DNA from: Bdellovibrionales bacterium | Lineage (GTDB): Bacteria > Bdellovibrionota > UBA1018 | DNA length: 64,000 nucleotides | Direction of reading: 5' to 3' | NCBI GenBank assembly: GCA_016786465.1 | Contig: JAEUWC010000005.1 | Location: forward strand, 1-64,000 | Shown here: positions 51,611-59,118 of the stretch, one piece after another | Numbering within the stretch: position 1 is the first letter of the stretch | How the letters are laid out: every line of letters starts with the position of its first letter | Made by a program: the position numbers and the translations under genes | The notes under the pieces: generated by a model | Databases searched by the model: none | Told to the model about the DNA's origin: nothing | Seen by the model: the letters and a program-made list of their open reading frames with translations, nothing else

Positions 51611-52771
51611 ATGAGAACGGATAGAACGAAATTAGTTTTAGCGGGTTTAGTGCTTTCATTGGTGATTTCAGAAACCAGCTTAGCGGAGGAGATCAACGTT
51701 TCGCTTGGCGGTCTATTCGGTGGTGGAAACTGTGACATCTCGAAGTGCCACCAAGAATGGGAGGGGCGTGGGGGGTACAACGGCGTCCAATCGCTGAGTC
51801 GAGCGAAAGAAATAACAAGCAATGAGCAGTACGTAGAAGCCAAGGCTTTTGCCACATTTCGTGAACGTTGCAGTTGTTACTTGAGATCAAATCAACAGAT
51901 TGATTCCTATCTTCGCCAGTCGGAATCCGACCTTGAAAAAAAAGCTAAAGCTTACGAACCAACTTACAAAGATTTTATGGCGAAGAAGTCCGCCTGCACG
52001 CAATACGACGCCTGTGTCACCGAATTCAAAAAACACCCTAAGACTTGGTTTAATCAGTACCGCGCCCCTACGCCCGAAGAATTCGCAGCCAGAATCGATC
52101 GCGATCTAGCGAACCAACCGGTCAACATGGAGAGCAGCGATGAATCATTTCTCGAGGAGTCCGAACACGATTTTAATAAGAACCGGGACGACGCTTTGTC
52201 CCAGTACAAGAACTTAAGCGGCCTTCAGACGAAATGTGCCTGCCTTTTTGACGTAACCGGGAGAGCAAAACCTTTCTTTAAGGTGCTTGACGACAAAATC
52301 CAAAGCTTTGAGGCCAAACAAAAGGAATTGGCCGAGAAGCAGAAAAAGGCGAACGAACGAAATAAGGTAGCTGCAAAGAAAGCAGCTGAAAAACAAAAGC
52401 AGGCGGAAGCCCTTCAATCCAAGATTCAGGCTGAACGGGATGCAAAAGACAGTACACCGGCCTGCCGAACCGCTAGGGCAAAAAAGAATTACTGCGAACG
52501 AATGAAGGTTGTTCGTACGCTTGAATTGCAAATTGAGCATGAAAAGGAAGTTGGGCGTCAGAGCGGGTACGTGGATGCAGCCCGACTTAACGGGAACACT
52601 TCGGCGAAGATCACCTTAGAGCAATTGTCCGAAAAGGATCGCGCCACCTACAAAGAAGTGAGCGGGAAGTCCATTTCGCGATCCGATTGTCCAATCGAAG
52701 ATCAGCCACCTTTCGGGGTAAAACTAGGACCGTCGATCGCAGCTGAAGTGACTCAATCGTGTGGAAGTTAG
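51611..52771 (+). CDS. Exported coiled-coil protein, first gene of an envelope cassette
   Basis: 386 residues with a signal peptide (about 1-25, ending 'ETSLAEE'). A Cys-containing N-terminal part ('NCDISKCHQEW', 'RCSCYLRSN') precedes long helices; residues about 230-280 are a Lys/Gln/Ala-rich coiled coil ('EKQKKANERNKVAAKKAAEK'). Further Cys pairs follow near the end. No family recognised. Followed on the same strand by a small membrane protein, a lipoprotein and a barrel protein with short spacing, so all four are probably one transcript. Confidence 0.78.
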   Translation: MRTDRTKLVLAGLVLSLVISETSLAEEINVSLGGLFGGGNCDISKCHQEWEGRGGYNGVQSLSRAKEITSNEQYVEAKAFATFRERCSCYLRSNQQIDSYLRQSESDLEKKAKAYEPTYKDFMAKKSACTQYDACVTEFKKHPKTWFNQYRAPTPEEFAARIDRDLANQPVNMESSDESFLEESEHDFNKNRDDALSQYKNLSGLQTKCACLFDVTGRAKPFFKVLDDKIQSFEAKQKELAEKQKKANERNKVAAKKAAEKQKQAEALQSKIQAERDAKDSTPACRTARAKKNYCERMKVVRTLELQIEHEKEVGRQSGYVDAARLNGNTSAKITLEQLSEKDRATYKEVSGKSISRSDCPIEDQPPFGVKLGPSIAAEVTQSCGS

Positions 52772-52794
52772 GCAGACCCAAATAAAGGAGACAT

Positions 52795-53091
52795 ATGACA
52801 ATCAAATTGAAAAATACTGAGTTCAATAAAGAGATCGTGGTCCCGACAGGATTTTCATGGACGAGCCTTTGTTTTGGGTTTTTTGTCCCCCTCTTTCGCG
52901 GCAACTACAAGCAAGCCGCGATCTGGTTTGCGGTGGCCATCGTGAGCGGCGGGTTTTCCACCGTTATCATGCCTTTCGTTATCAACAAACTTTGCATCAA
53001 GGATCTGATCGCGGAGGGTTACGAACCGGTCACTAGCGACGACGTGACCCAATTGAAACAACTAGAAATCAGCGTCAAGCGCGCTGCCTAA
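52795..53091 (+). CDS. Small two-helix membrane protein
   Basis: 98 residues; AAGGAG eight bases before the ATG. 'GFSWTSLCFGFFVPLFRGNYKQA' is a motif I recall from small bacterial membrane proteins of the DUF2628/HrgC-like kind, followed by a second helix ('AIWFAVAIVSGGFSTVIMPFVINKL') and 'CIKDLIAEGYEPV'. Inner-membrane protein of unknown function, second gene in the envelope cassette. Confidence 0.8.
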   Translation: MTIKLKNTEFNKEIVVPTGFSWTSLCFGFFVPLFRGNYKQAAIWFAVAIVSGGFSTVIMPFVINKLCIKDLIAEGYEPVTSDDVTQLKQLEISVKRAA

Positions 53092-53107
53092 AATGAGGAT
53101 AGGTCCC

Positions 53108-53704
53108 ATGAAAAATAAAATGCGAATTAAAATCAGTGCCTTCTTGGTCAGTATGTTTTTTTCGGCTTGCGCTAGCTCTGGCGTAACGGTTTTGGAAAGG
53201 TCGGACGACGTTTCATCTAGGCCGGAGTGGGCTTCAGTGACCAAAGCCACCTTCAAAAAAGACGGCACTAATTTCTATGTGGGCTATGTCGCACTTGAGG
53301 GACAGTCTTCGCCTTCCGCTGCCATGAACATGAGTGATGAAAAAGCGTTGAGCGAGCCAATGAAGTCTTTGGTGTCCCAGTTTATGGATCAGAACCAAGT
53401 CGGCGAAGATCTACGCAATACGACAGGGTCGCGGATCATCTCGAGCTTGCGCAGTGAAAGACTTCCGATGCCAAGCCTTCAAGTTACCAAAAGGTATTGG
53501 GAACGCGTTAAACTGACGGACGGTGAAGGAATTACTCGAATCGAGTTACGAGTTTATTCATTGGCCGAAGTTTCAGACGCTGATTTCCAACGGGCCCGCC
53601 AGATCGCTTTCGATAAACTTCAGGGCAAACCTGAAATTCGCAAAGTTTTGGATGAAGTCGGAAAGCAACAACGCGACCGCGCTATCAGTGGCGAGCAAAA
53701 CTGA
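53108..53704 (+). CDS. Lipoprotein, LPP20-like
   Basis: 198 residues from ATG 53108 (GAGGATAGGTCCC upstream). The signal ends in the lipobox 'MFFSAC'. The body begins 'PEWASVTKATFKKDGTNFYVGYV', then helices and 'WERVKLTDGEGITRIELRVYSLAEVSDADF', the pattern of LPP20/FlgO-like envelope lipoproteins. The next gene has the same kind of N-terminal domain. Probably anchored in the outer membrane. Confidence 0.8.
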   Translation: MKNKMRIKISAFLVSMFFSACASSGVTVLERSDDVSSRPEWASVTKATFKKDGTNFYVGYVALEGQSSPSAAMNMSDEKALSEPMKSLVSQFMDQNQVGEDLRNTTGSRIISSLRSERLPMPSLQVTKRYWERVKLTDGEGITRIELRVYSLAEVSDADFQRARQIAFDKLQGKPEIRKVLDEVGKQQRDRAISGEQN

Positions 53705-53710
53705 CCGGTC

Positions 53711-54793
53711 ATGCATATCGAACGATTCTTCGTTCTCGTGTCATTTTTCGTCGGACTCTCCGTTTTGCAGACAGCCCGCGCGGAAGATGAACGTACCTGG
53801 ATAGAACGAGGCTTCAAGCCCGCGACTCCTCAATACAAATATTTCGTTGGAGTGTCTGCGCCTTTCGGAAATGTGCTGGATGCGACCAGCGACGCTCGTA
53901 AGAACGCCACCATCCTTCTCGTTAACCAAGAGTTCTCGACGAATTCGAACATTTCCCTGCGAACAGCCGAAACAGCCAACGCTGTGGTGATCGAAAATCA
54001 TTCCTTGACCGAACTGAAGGACGTGGACCTGACCAACTTTGAGCTTGAAGACCAACAGATTGAAACGATCCAGGGTGATCTGCCCCACTATGTCGTCAAA
54101 GCTCTTTATCGGTATGAGCGTGCCCGACTCGATAAAGAACGAACGCGATTGCTTGCCAACCAGAACAAGTCAGATCAGATCGGCAACTACACGAATGACA
54201 AAAGCATGCAGAACGAACTGCAGAAAGCGACAGCCGATAAAATTCAACGAGAAGCCGATTTGAATGCAGAGATCGCCACCTGGAAATCAGTATTTCCACT
54301 AGTTGGTGCCGATCTGAATATTGGCTATCAAGGCTTTAAGGATGTCGATCTTGTCAGCCTTGGTTTCGGCGCGAGGCTACGGCTTCCTTATTTTAATCGT
54401 ATTTATATCGGCGGCTTTTATTCCTACGGCGCCGGAAGTGACAGGACACCTACCGGAACCAGCGGCGGTTCGTATGACACTGACACCGCTAGCCGCCTCG
54501 GGATTGATACCCGCATTTACTTGATTCGAGATCCCCGTGAAGGGCTTTATCTCCACGGGCTCGCTTCGCTGGATCAGGTGCATCGGACATGTTCGAAAAA
54601 CTCAGTAGGTGCCTGCACCTCCCCATCGACACCTGACCAGCACGGAAACAGTTTTGGCGGAGGGATTGGCGCACAGCTTAATTCAAAGCACGGTTTTTAT
54701 TGGATCGAAGCCAACTACGCGGTCGATTCCAATCCGGCAATCGGGCGCTCCATTTGGGCGGGACTCGGAATTACTTGGGGAGTCGTCAAATGA
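53711..54793 (+). CDS. Outer-membrane protein with LPP20-like N-terminal domain and C-terminal barrel
   Basis: 360 residues. Signal peptide ends 'ARAEDE'. Residues about 25-160 ('TWIERGFKPATPQYKYFVGVSAP', 'LPHYVVKALYRYERARLDKE') share the design of the lipoprotein just upstream. A helical linker (about 160-195) leads to a beta-rich region (about 200-360), 'VGADLNIGYQGFKDVDLVSLGFGARL', ending 'GLGITWGVV', as in a small outer-membrane barrel. Last gene of the four-gene cassette. The function is unknown; such a domain plus barrel fusion suggests a periplasm-to-outer-membrane link. Confidence 0.8.
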   Translation: MHIERFFVLVSFFVGLSVLQTARAEDERTWIERGFKPATPQYKYFVGVSAPFGNVLDATSDARKNATILLVNQEFSTNSNISLRTAETANAVVIENHSLTELKDVDLTNFELEDQQIETIQGDLPHYVVKALYRYERARLDKERTRLLANQNKSDQIGNYTNDKSMQNELQKATADKIQREADLNAEIATWKSVFPLVGADLNIGYQGFKDVDLVSLGFGARLRLPYFNRIYIGGFYSYGAGSDRTPTGTSGGSYDTDTASRLGIDTRIYLIRDPREGLYLHGLASLDQVHRTCSKNSVGACTSPSTPDQHGNSFGGGIGAQLNSKHGFYWIEANYAVDSNPAIGRSIWAGLGITWGVVK

Positions 54794-54906
54794 CTTAAGG
54801 ACCCATTTTAGGCACCCACTAAAGGTTCCTGTATTTAAATCCGATATGGTAGATATTCGAGCTTATCTGCTTGAATTTTAAGTGGAATTATTTTTGGCTT
54901 GTATGA

Positions 54907-54925
54907 GGTACCTAATTAAGGTACC
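54907..54925. promoter_or_regulatory. Candidate operator upstream of the toxin-antitoxin pair
   Basis: GGTACCTAATTAAGGTACC contains two GGTACC hexamers, each a palindrome, 13 bases apart and nearly symmetric about the AT-rich centre. It lies 28 bases before the antitoxin start, where autoregulatory sites of ribbon-helix-helix antitoxins usually are. Confidence 0.45.
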
Positions 54926-54952
54926 CTGTTAAGCAGGAAGGAAAGGTGCCCA

Positions 54953-55150
54953 ATGATGCGCCCTAAACTTGAAGGTGTGACAGAAGACAGGATCAAGATG
55001 TTTTTAGATCGTGGTCTATTCAAGACGCAGGCAGAAGTGTTGTTTGCGGCTGTCGAGCTCTTGATTGAGAGACAGTTAGAAACGGACTCCAAGAATTGGT
55101 CTGATTCATCTTCTACCCCGGAAGAACACGTTCTTGCGCAAGTAGGATAA
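54953..55150 (+). CDS. Ribbon-helix-helix-type antitoxin (predicted)
   Basis: 65 residues. 'VTEDRIKMFLDRGLFKTQAEVLFAAVELLIERQL' fits the strand-helix-helix of CopG/ParD-like DNA-binding antitoxins, with an acidic disordered tail for toxin binding. AAGGAAAGGTGCCCA precedes the start. The toxin gene begins one base after its stop. The call rests on size, fold pattern and gene order. Confidence 0.7.
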   Translation: MMRPKLEGVTEDRIKMFLDRGLFKTQAEVLFAAVELLIERQLETDSKNWSDSSSTPEEHVLAQVG

Positions 55151-55151
55151 G

Positions 55152-55538
55152 ATGCCTGGTCCCGGCTCGTTCACGATTTGGCAAGTTTGGTGGTTCAATC
55201 AGGATAAATCCCGAGCCTCAACCTATCCTCAGCAGCCTGCGGATGAGTCAAAGCGGGATCGGATGTACGTGATTGTCGCGCCCGTTCGAGACGCGTGGGA
55301 CAAAGTCACCTGTTGTCCGATTCAAAACAAAGATCCCGGTCGATCGATCGGTCTAACGGAAGTGGAATTACTTCTGGGCTCGCAAAAGACGCTACCGCTA
55401 TTGAAAGATTCGCGAATTCTTTGCCACGAAATTTACACTCTTCCGAAGACCTGCTTTTTTACCCAAGCCGGAGTTTTGGGGCAAGTTGAGCAATCCAAAG
55501 TAAAGACTGCGATGGGTGTCTACCTGAGGATTCCTTAA
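55152..55538 (+). CDS. PemK/MazF-like toxin (predicted)
   Basis: 128 residues. 'IWQVWWFNQDKSRASTYPQQPADESKRDRMYVIVAPV' resembles the first two strands of the MazF/PemK barrel with an extended loop, and 'LKDSRILCHEIYTLPKTCFF' and 'GVLGQVEQSKVKTAMGVYL' fit its later part. Such toxins cut mRNA at specific sites. The N-terminal loop is longer than usual and the sequence is divergent. Coupled to the antitoxin gene before it. Confidence 0.68.
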   Translation: MPGPGSFTIWQVWWFNQDKSRASTYPQQPADESKRDRMYVIVAPVRDAWDKVTCCPIQNKDPGRSIGLTEVELLLGSQKTLPLLKDSRILCHEIYTLPKTCFFTQAGVLGQVEQSKVKTAMGVYLRIP

Positions 55539-55696
55539 CTCGTCACCGACGATCCAATGAGGAGCTTCATCGAAGAGTCCCACCGCTTTTCGTACCCCTA
55601 TACTCTCTAAAGAATTCTAAAGTGGTGCGTATAAACTTGTTAAGCCCGGGATCGCCGTGGTTTTCTTAAGCGCTACTCAAAAAAAAGGGGCTAAGA

Positions 55697-55981
55697 ATGA
55701 ATCTCTATCACGACGAAATAGATCTCGGATCATCAGACGGAGAAGATGAGTTTCGGATGAAGCGACTTGAACGAACGATCGGTTATGTCTGTGCTCTTGG
55801 AGAGCATTTTGGAAATCAGTTGTTACTTTCAAAGATTGGGTCGCTCCACGATCACAAAGGAGTTCTTCAGGTAGGCTGGAAGAGGAAACCAACTGACGGG
55901 GAAAAGGAAATATTTGGCAAGGCGTGGGGCAGCCTCATCGGTGATGGCGCATCAGAAAATGTTGAGCACGAGGTCAAATAG
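55697..55981 (+). CDS. Small protein of unknown function
   Basis: 94 residues with AAGGGGCTAAGA before the ATG. The N-terminus is acidic ('YHDEIDLGSSDGEDEFRM'); the rest is mixed helix and strand, 'RLERTIGYVCALGEHFGNQLLLSKIGSLHDH'. No family recognised. Two bases separate it from the small HTH gene that follows. About 160 bases before it hold no gene. Confidence 0.7.
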   Translation: MNLYHDEIDLGSSDGEDEFRMKRLERTIGYVCALGEHFGNQLLLSKIGSLHDHKGVLQVGWKRKPTDGEKEIFGKAWGSLIGDGASENVEHEVK

Positions 55982-55983
55982 AA

Positions 55984-56160
55984 ATGGGAAAGAATTGGAA
56001 CTCTAAAACCAAGAAGTGGTCGGATGTTGTCCGGCCCGCTACCAAAGCAAAAGCGGCGAAGGCAAAAAAGTTGTACAACAATGGAATGGGGATCGTCGAG
56101 ATTTCCAAGGAACTTGGACTGAGTATCTCAAGAACGTACGAGCTGCTCAGGTTGATCTAA
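55984..56160 (+). CDS. 58-residue helix-turn-helix protein
   Basis: A short gene of 58 codons, ATG 55984 to TAA 56158-56160. The C-terminal half, 'KAKKLYNNGMGIVEISKELG' and then 'LSISRTYELLRLI', is a resolvase/Hin-type helix-turn-helix; the N-terminal half is basic. It follows the 94-residue gene by two bases and is convergent with the DUF5131 gene, six bases away. It probably regulates a neighbour. It could instead be the DNA-binding remnant of a resolvase. Confidence 0.65.
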   Translation: MGKNWNSKTKKWSDVVRPATKAKAAKAKKLYNNGMGIVEISKELGLSISRTYELLRLI

Positions 56161-56165
56161 GCTCT

Positions 56166-56888
56166 CTAAAGCGGATCGAGCGCTCTAGGCATTTCGTTCC
56201 ACTCACGACGATCGAGAACTCGTCCCGTAGTGTGTTTTCTAATTCCGCCCCATTGCTTGAAGAAAAAAGCCACGTCTTGCTGCCTGCACTTATCGCGAAT
56301 CGTACGGACCCAATCAGCTTCGATCGGTCTAGCACCCGGCCCTGATTCACCACCGACAATCACCCAATGAATACCTCTCAAGTTTAACCGAGTAATCGGT
56401 CCAAGAAGCGGCTCGACAGAAAGAAAACGGATCGCTGCTGGAACTTTTCGAAGATGGTCTATTCGGAAAGTGTAATCCTGGTTTTCAACGCTAACACCCA
56501 TCCAGATGTTCTTCGTCCATGTCAATGCGTGAGCGAGTTCTTCCAGGCGATCGGCACGCTTGGTAAGCACTTGAAACTGATGCTGCGGACACTCGTTCAT
56601 GACCTTAAAAACCCTCTGTACGAAAGAGAGGGGCACATCCTTATGGAAAAGGTCACTCATTGAATTCACGAAAACATAGCGCGGGCGTTTCCAATGGCGT
56701 GGCTCGTCCAGGGCATCCTCGTGAAGGGTAAGCTTAAAGCCGTTCCGGTAGCGCTCTTGCCCCATTGCCAGAAGGCGCTTGGCCATCCGTTCAGCGTAGC
56801 AGTTCTTACAGCCAGGGCTGATCTTGTTGCATCCGCTCAACGGGTTCCAAGTTGCCTGTGTCCATTCAATAGCCGAAGCCGTCGCCAT
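56166..56888 (-). CDS. DUF5131 / phage Gp37-Gp68 family protein (three-Cys motif)
   Basis: 240 residues. Cys20, Cys27 and Cys30 in '[20 protein letters not shown]' form the CX6CX2C motif of this family, which resembles the cluster-binding loop of radical SAM enzymes. Further conserved stretches are '[16 protein letters not shown]', '[10 protein letters not shown]', '[23 protein letters not shown]', '[12 protein letters not shown]', '[16 protein letters not shown]' and 'FFKQWGG', all of which I recall in DUF5131. Biochemical activity is not established to my knowledge. AGGAAAGGAGCATCCGAC precedes the start. Its family is a known neighbour of TcmP, here divergent at 57030. Confidence 0.92.
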   Translation of the reverse strand: MATASAIEWTQATWNPLSGCNKISPGCKNCYAERMAKRLLAMGQERYRNGFKLTLHEDALDEPRHWKRPRYVFVNSMSDLFHKDVPLSFVQRVFKVMNECPQHQFQVLTKRADRLEELAHALTWTKNIWMGVSVENQDYTFRIDHLRKVPAAIRFLSVEPLLGPITRLNLRGIHWVIVGGESGPGARPIEADWVRTIRDKCRQQDVAFFFKQWGGIRKHTTGRVLDRREWNEMPRALDPL

Positions 56889-56988
56889 GTCGGATGCTCC
56901 TTTCCTAGCCGTGAAATACCCAGATATCGGAATTTATTCGGATTATTATCGCCATCTTTACAGGAAAGCGATCCTATGGCAATCCCTG

Positions 56989-57003
56989 ACTGCTTAAAGC
57001 AGT
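56989..57003. promoter_or_regulatory. Short palindrome before tcmP (candidate operator)
   Basis: ACTGCTT at 56989-56995 is complementary to AAGCAGT at 56997-57003 around one central base. It lies 26 bases before the TcmP start, in the 141-base gap between the divergent DUF5131 and TcmP genes. Confidence 0.35.
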
Positions 57004-57029
57004 GGGCGGGAAGGATAGTAAAATAGTAA

Positions 57030-58268
57030 ATGGCTTTTTCAGTGCCCTCGGTAATTCAGATTCCCGAGGAGTATCGTGGACGCGAACAGACTTACATCAA
57101 GCACCGCGTTCTAAATCAGTACATTCAAAGCTGGGCACAAAAACTAGCATCTGTAGCCAGGCAGTTTGGACGAGTCCGAATTTGGTACGTCGATTGTTTC
57201 TCTGGTCCCTGGGAATCAGGGCTGACGAATCATGAAGACACGTCTATCCATATAGGACTTAACGCGATTCAGGACGCCGCAGCCTTCTGGAAAATACAGG
57301 GGTACCAAATCGATCTCGGCGCGATCTTTGTCGAGAAAGACGACGAAGCTTACGCTCGGTTGCAAGCCTATCTCATTTCCCGGAAAGACCAGTTTCAGAT
57401 TCAGATTCATGCACTCCACGGTGAGTTCGGCTCAAAGGTTGCCGAGATTGAACGTTTGATTGGAAACGATCCGGCGTTTCTCTTCGTCGATCCAACTGGT
57501 TGGAAGGGCGCTGCCATGAAGTACATTGCTCCTTTGGCCAAGAAGGAACGCCGAGATGTTGTGGTCAACGTCATGTATGACCACATCAATCGGTTCAAGG
57601 GCTCAAACTTGGACTATGTCCGGAAACAGTTAACTGAATTTTTTGAGACGGAGGTCTCCGCTGATCTATCTGAAGAGGCCCTATTTCAACTGTATCGAGA
57701 TCAACTGAAGCGTGTCTGTGGGCTTAAGTATGCAGCTGACTTGACGGTTGAAGACCCGTGCCGGGATCGCACGAAGTTTCGCCTAGTTCTTGGAGCGCAC
57801 CACCACCGCGCTCTTGAGCTTTTTCGAGACGTAGAAAAAACAGTTCTCGGTGACGAAACGCCCAGGATTCGTGCCGCGGCTAAAGACGCTGACAAGTTCG
57901 AACGCACGGGGCAGTACAGCCTTCTTCCTCCCCGGCTTCCAAATGAAGACCTTTATGGAAATCTTCATCAAGAAGCTCTGGTTGAAGTCGAAAGACGTTT
58001 ACCAACTATTCTTGCAGTCCGAGGGCCTCAGACTTTCCGCACGCTCGCCAATGAGTTTCTTCAGGAGTTACATTTGCCAGTGCGTGATCTTGGAACATTG
58101 TTGGGCAAGTGGCGTTCTTCGGGACGACTAACCGTAGATGGGATGAGGCCGCGCGAGAAAACATTGAAGGATAGCCACGTCATTCTCGCATTTTACGAGG
58201 CCAAAATTGTGGCTGTTCCTCCCAGTCAGGGCAACCTGTTTGATGCGCTTCCTGGGGTTGGTGGCTAG
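57030..58268 (+). CDS. tcmP: Three-Cys-motif partner protein TcmP
   Basis: 412 residues, in the usual size range. Seen: 'HRVLNQYIQSWAQKLASVA', 'IWYVDCFSGPWESG' (Asp55, residues 53-61), 'FLFVDPTGWKGAAMKYIAPLA' (Asp154) and 'VNVMYDHINRF', which are the conserved blocks of the family. The 'YVDxFxGPG'-like and 'DPxGW' motifs resemble a Rossmann-fold methyltransferase. TcmP was named for its gene neighbourhood with DUF5131 proteins; its chemistry is unknown. The next gene begins three bases after its stop and is probably cotranscribed. Confidence 0.9.
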   Translation: MAFSVPSVIQIPEEYRGREQTYIKHRVLNQYIQSWAQKLASVARQFGRVRIWYVDCFSGPWESGLTNHEDTSIHIGLNAIQDAAAFWKIQGYQIDLGAIFVEKDDEAYARLQAYLISRKDQFQIQIHALHGEFGSKVAEIERLIGNDPAFLFVDPTGWKGAAMKYIAPLAKKERRDVVVNVMYDHINRFKGSNLDYVRKQLTEFFETEVSADLSEEALFQLYRDQLKRVCGLKYAADLTVEDPCRDRTKFRLVLGAHHHRALELFRDVEKTVLGDETPRIRAAAKDADKFERTGQYSLLPPRLPNEDLYGNLHQEALVEVERRLPTILAVRGPQTFRTLANEFLQELHLPVRDLGTLLGKWRSSGRLTVDGMRPREKTLKDSHVILAFYEAKIVAVPPSQGNLFDALPGVGG

Positions 58269-58271
58269 ACC

Positions 58272-59111
58272 ATGTTCAATCTGTTGATGTTCAATATCGA
58301 TTGGAAGCCAGGCAGAGTTAGCGTCCCTCTGGACCGGGTATTTGAATATACGGATCGCGAACTTGCAGCGCAATTCAAAGACGGCGCCAGTCCTGCGCTT
58401 AATCGACTCACGACCTTGCCTTGTTTATTCTGTGTTGAAGGCACTGAAGATGAAACTGCATATGTAGGTTGGATTAATCGGGCACAAATTGTCGGTAGCA
58501 GTATTTCACTAGAAGTCAGTTTTGATGCCGATATTCCGCAACTGCAAAACAGGTTACTTTACGCGAAACGAAATGAGCTGCACATGCCGGAGGATTTTGA
58601 GTTTTCTCGAAATCACTGGGCTGTAAAAAACGTGGATCTATACCGTTTTTTGCTTGGGAATGTGAAGCCTAGGCGTCAAAGGCCGTCTGTGTTTCAGATC
58701 CCGGAGCACGAGAACATTGAGCCAACTCTTGTATCTGTAATGATGCCGTTTGAACACTCCCTCGGCGCTGTGTACACGGCCATAGGCCAAGCGGCCACGA
58801 ATGCGGGACTAAGGTGTCGCCGGGCCGATGATATTTGGGAAAACCCAGCGATCATTCAAGACGTGGTCTCCCTGATTGACCGCTCCAGAATCGTGATATG
58901 CGATTGCACGAATCGGAATCCTAACGTGTTCTACGAGGCGGGCATAGCGCATACCCTTGGACGCGAAGTGATCCTCATTGCACAAAATGATCTCGATATC
59001 CCATTTGATTTGCGCCATCTTCGGTATGTTCGCTACTTGAACAATACCGAAGGGCGTGGAGCTTTGACTCTTGCGCTACAAGGTAGGATGCAGACGATCC
59101 TGGGGCACTAA
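58272..59111 (+). CDS. Two-domain protein with nucleoside-deoxyribosyltransferase/TIR-like C-terminal domain
   Basis: 279 residues. Residues about 1-140 form a domain I do not recognise. The C-terminal domain (about 150-279) shows 'VMMPFEHSLGAVYTAIGQAA', 'CRRADDIWENPAIIQDVVS', 'SRIVICDCTNRNPNVFYEAG', 'AHTLGREVILIAQNDLDIPF' and 'LRHLRYVRYLN'. This is the nucleoside 2-deoxyribosyltransferase-like / TIR-like fold, with Glu222 at the position of the usual catalytic Glu. Relatives act on nucleotides or NAD and are often linked to anti-phage defence. Last gene of the plus-strand three-Cys unit. Effector function is inferred. Confidence 0.8.
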   Translation: MFNLLMFNIDWKPGRVSVPLDRVFEYTDRELAAQFKDGASPALNRLTTLPCLFCVEGTEDETAYVGWINRAQIVGSSISLEVSFDADIPQLQNRLLYAKRNELHMPEDFEFSRNHWAVKNVDLYRFLLGNVKPRRQRPSVFQIPEHENIEPTLVSVMMPFEHSLGAVYTAIGQAATNAGLRCRRADDIWENPAIIQDVVSLIDRSRIVICDCTNRNPNVFYEAGIAHTLGREVILIAQNDLDIPFDLRHLRYVRYLNNTEGRGALTLALQGRMQTILGH

Positions 59112-59118
59112 AATCTGC

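Noticed and set aside
56016-56345. A 109-residue plus-strand protein opposite DUF5131
   Set aside because: It is the antisense of the DUF5131 gene and out of frame with the 58-codon HTH gene; composition is that of a shadow frame.
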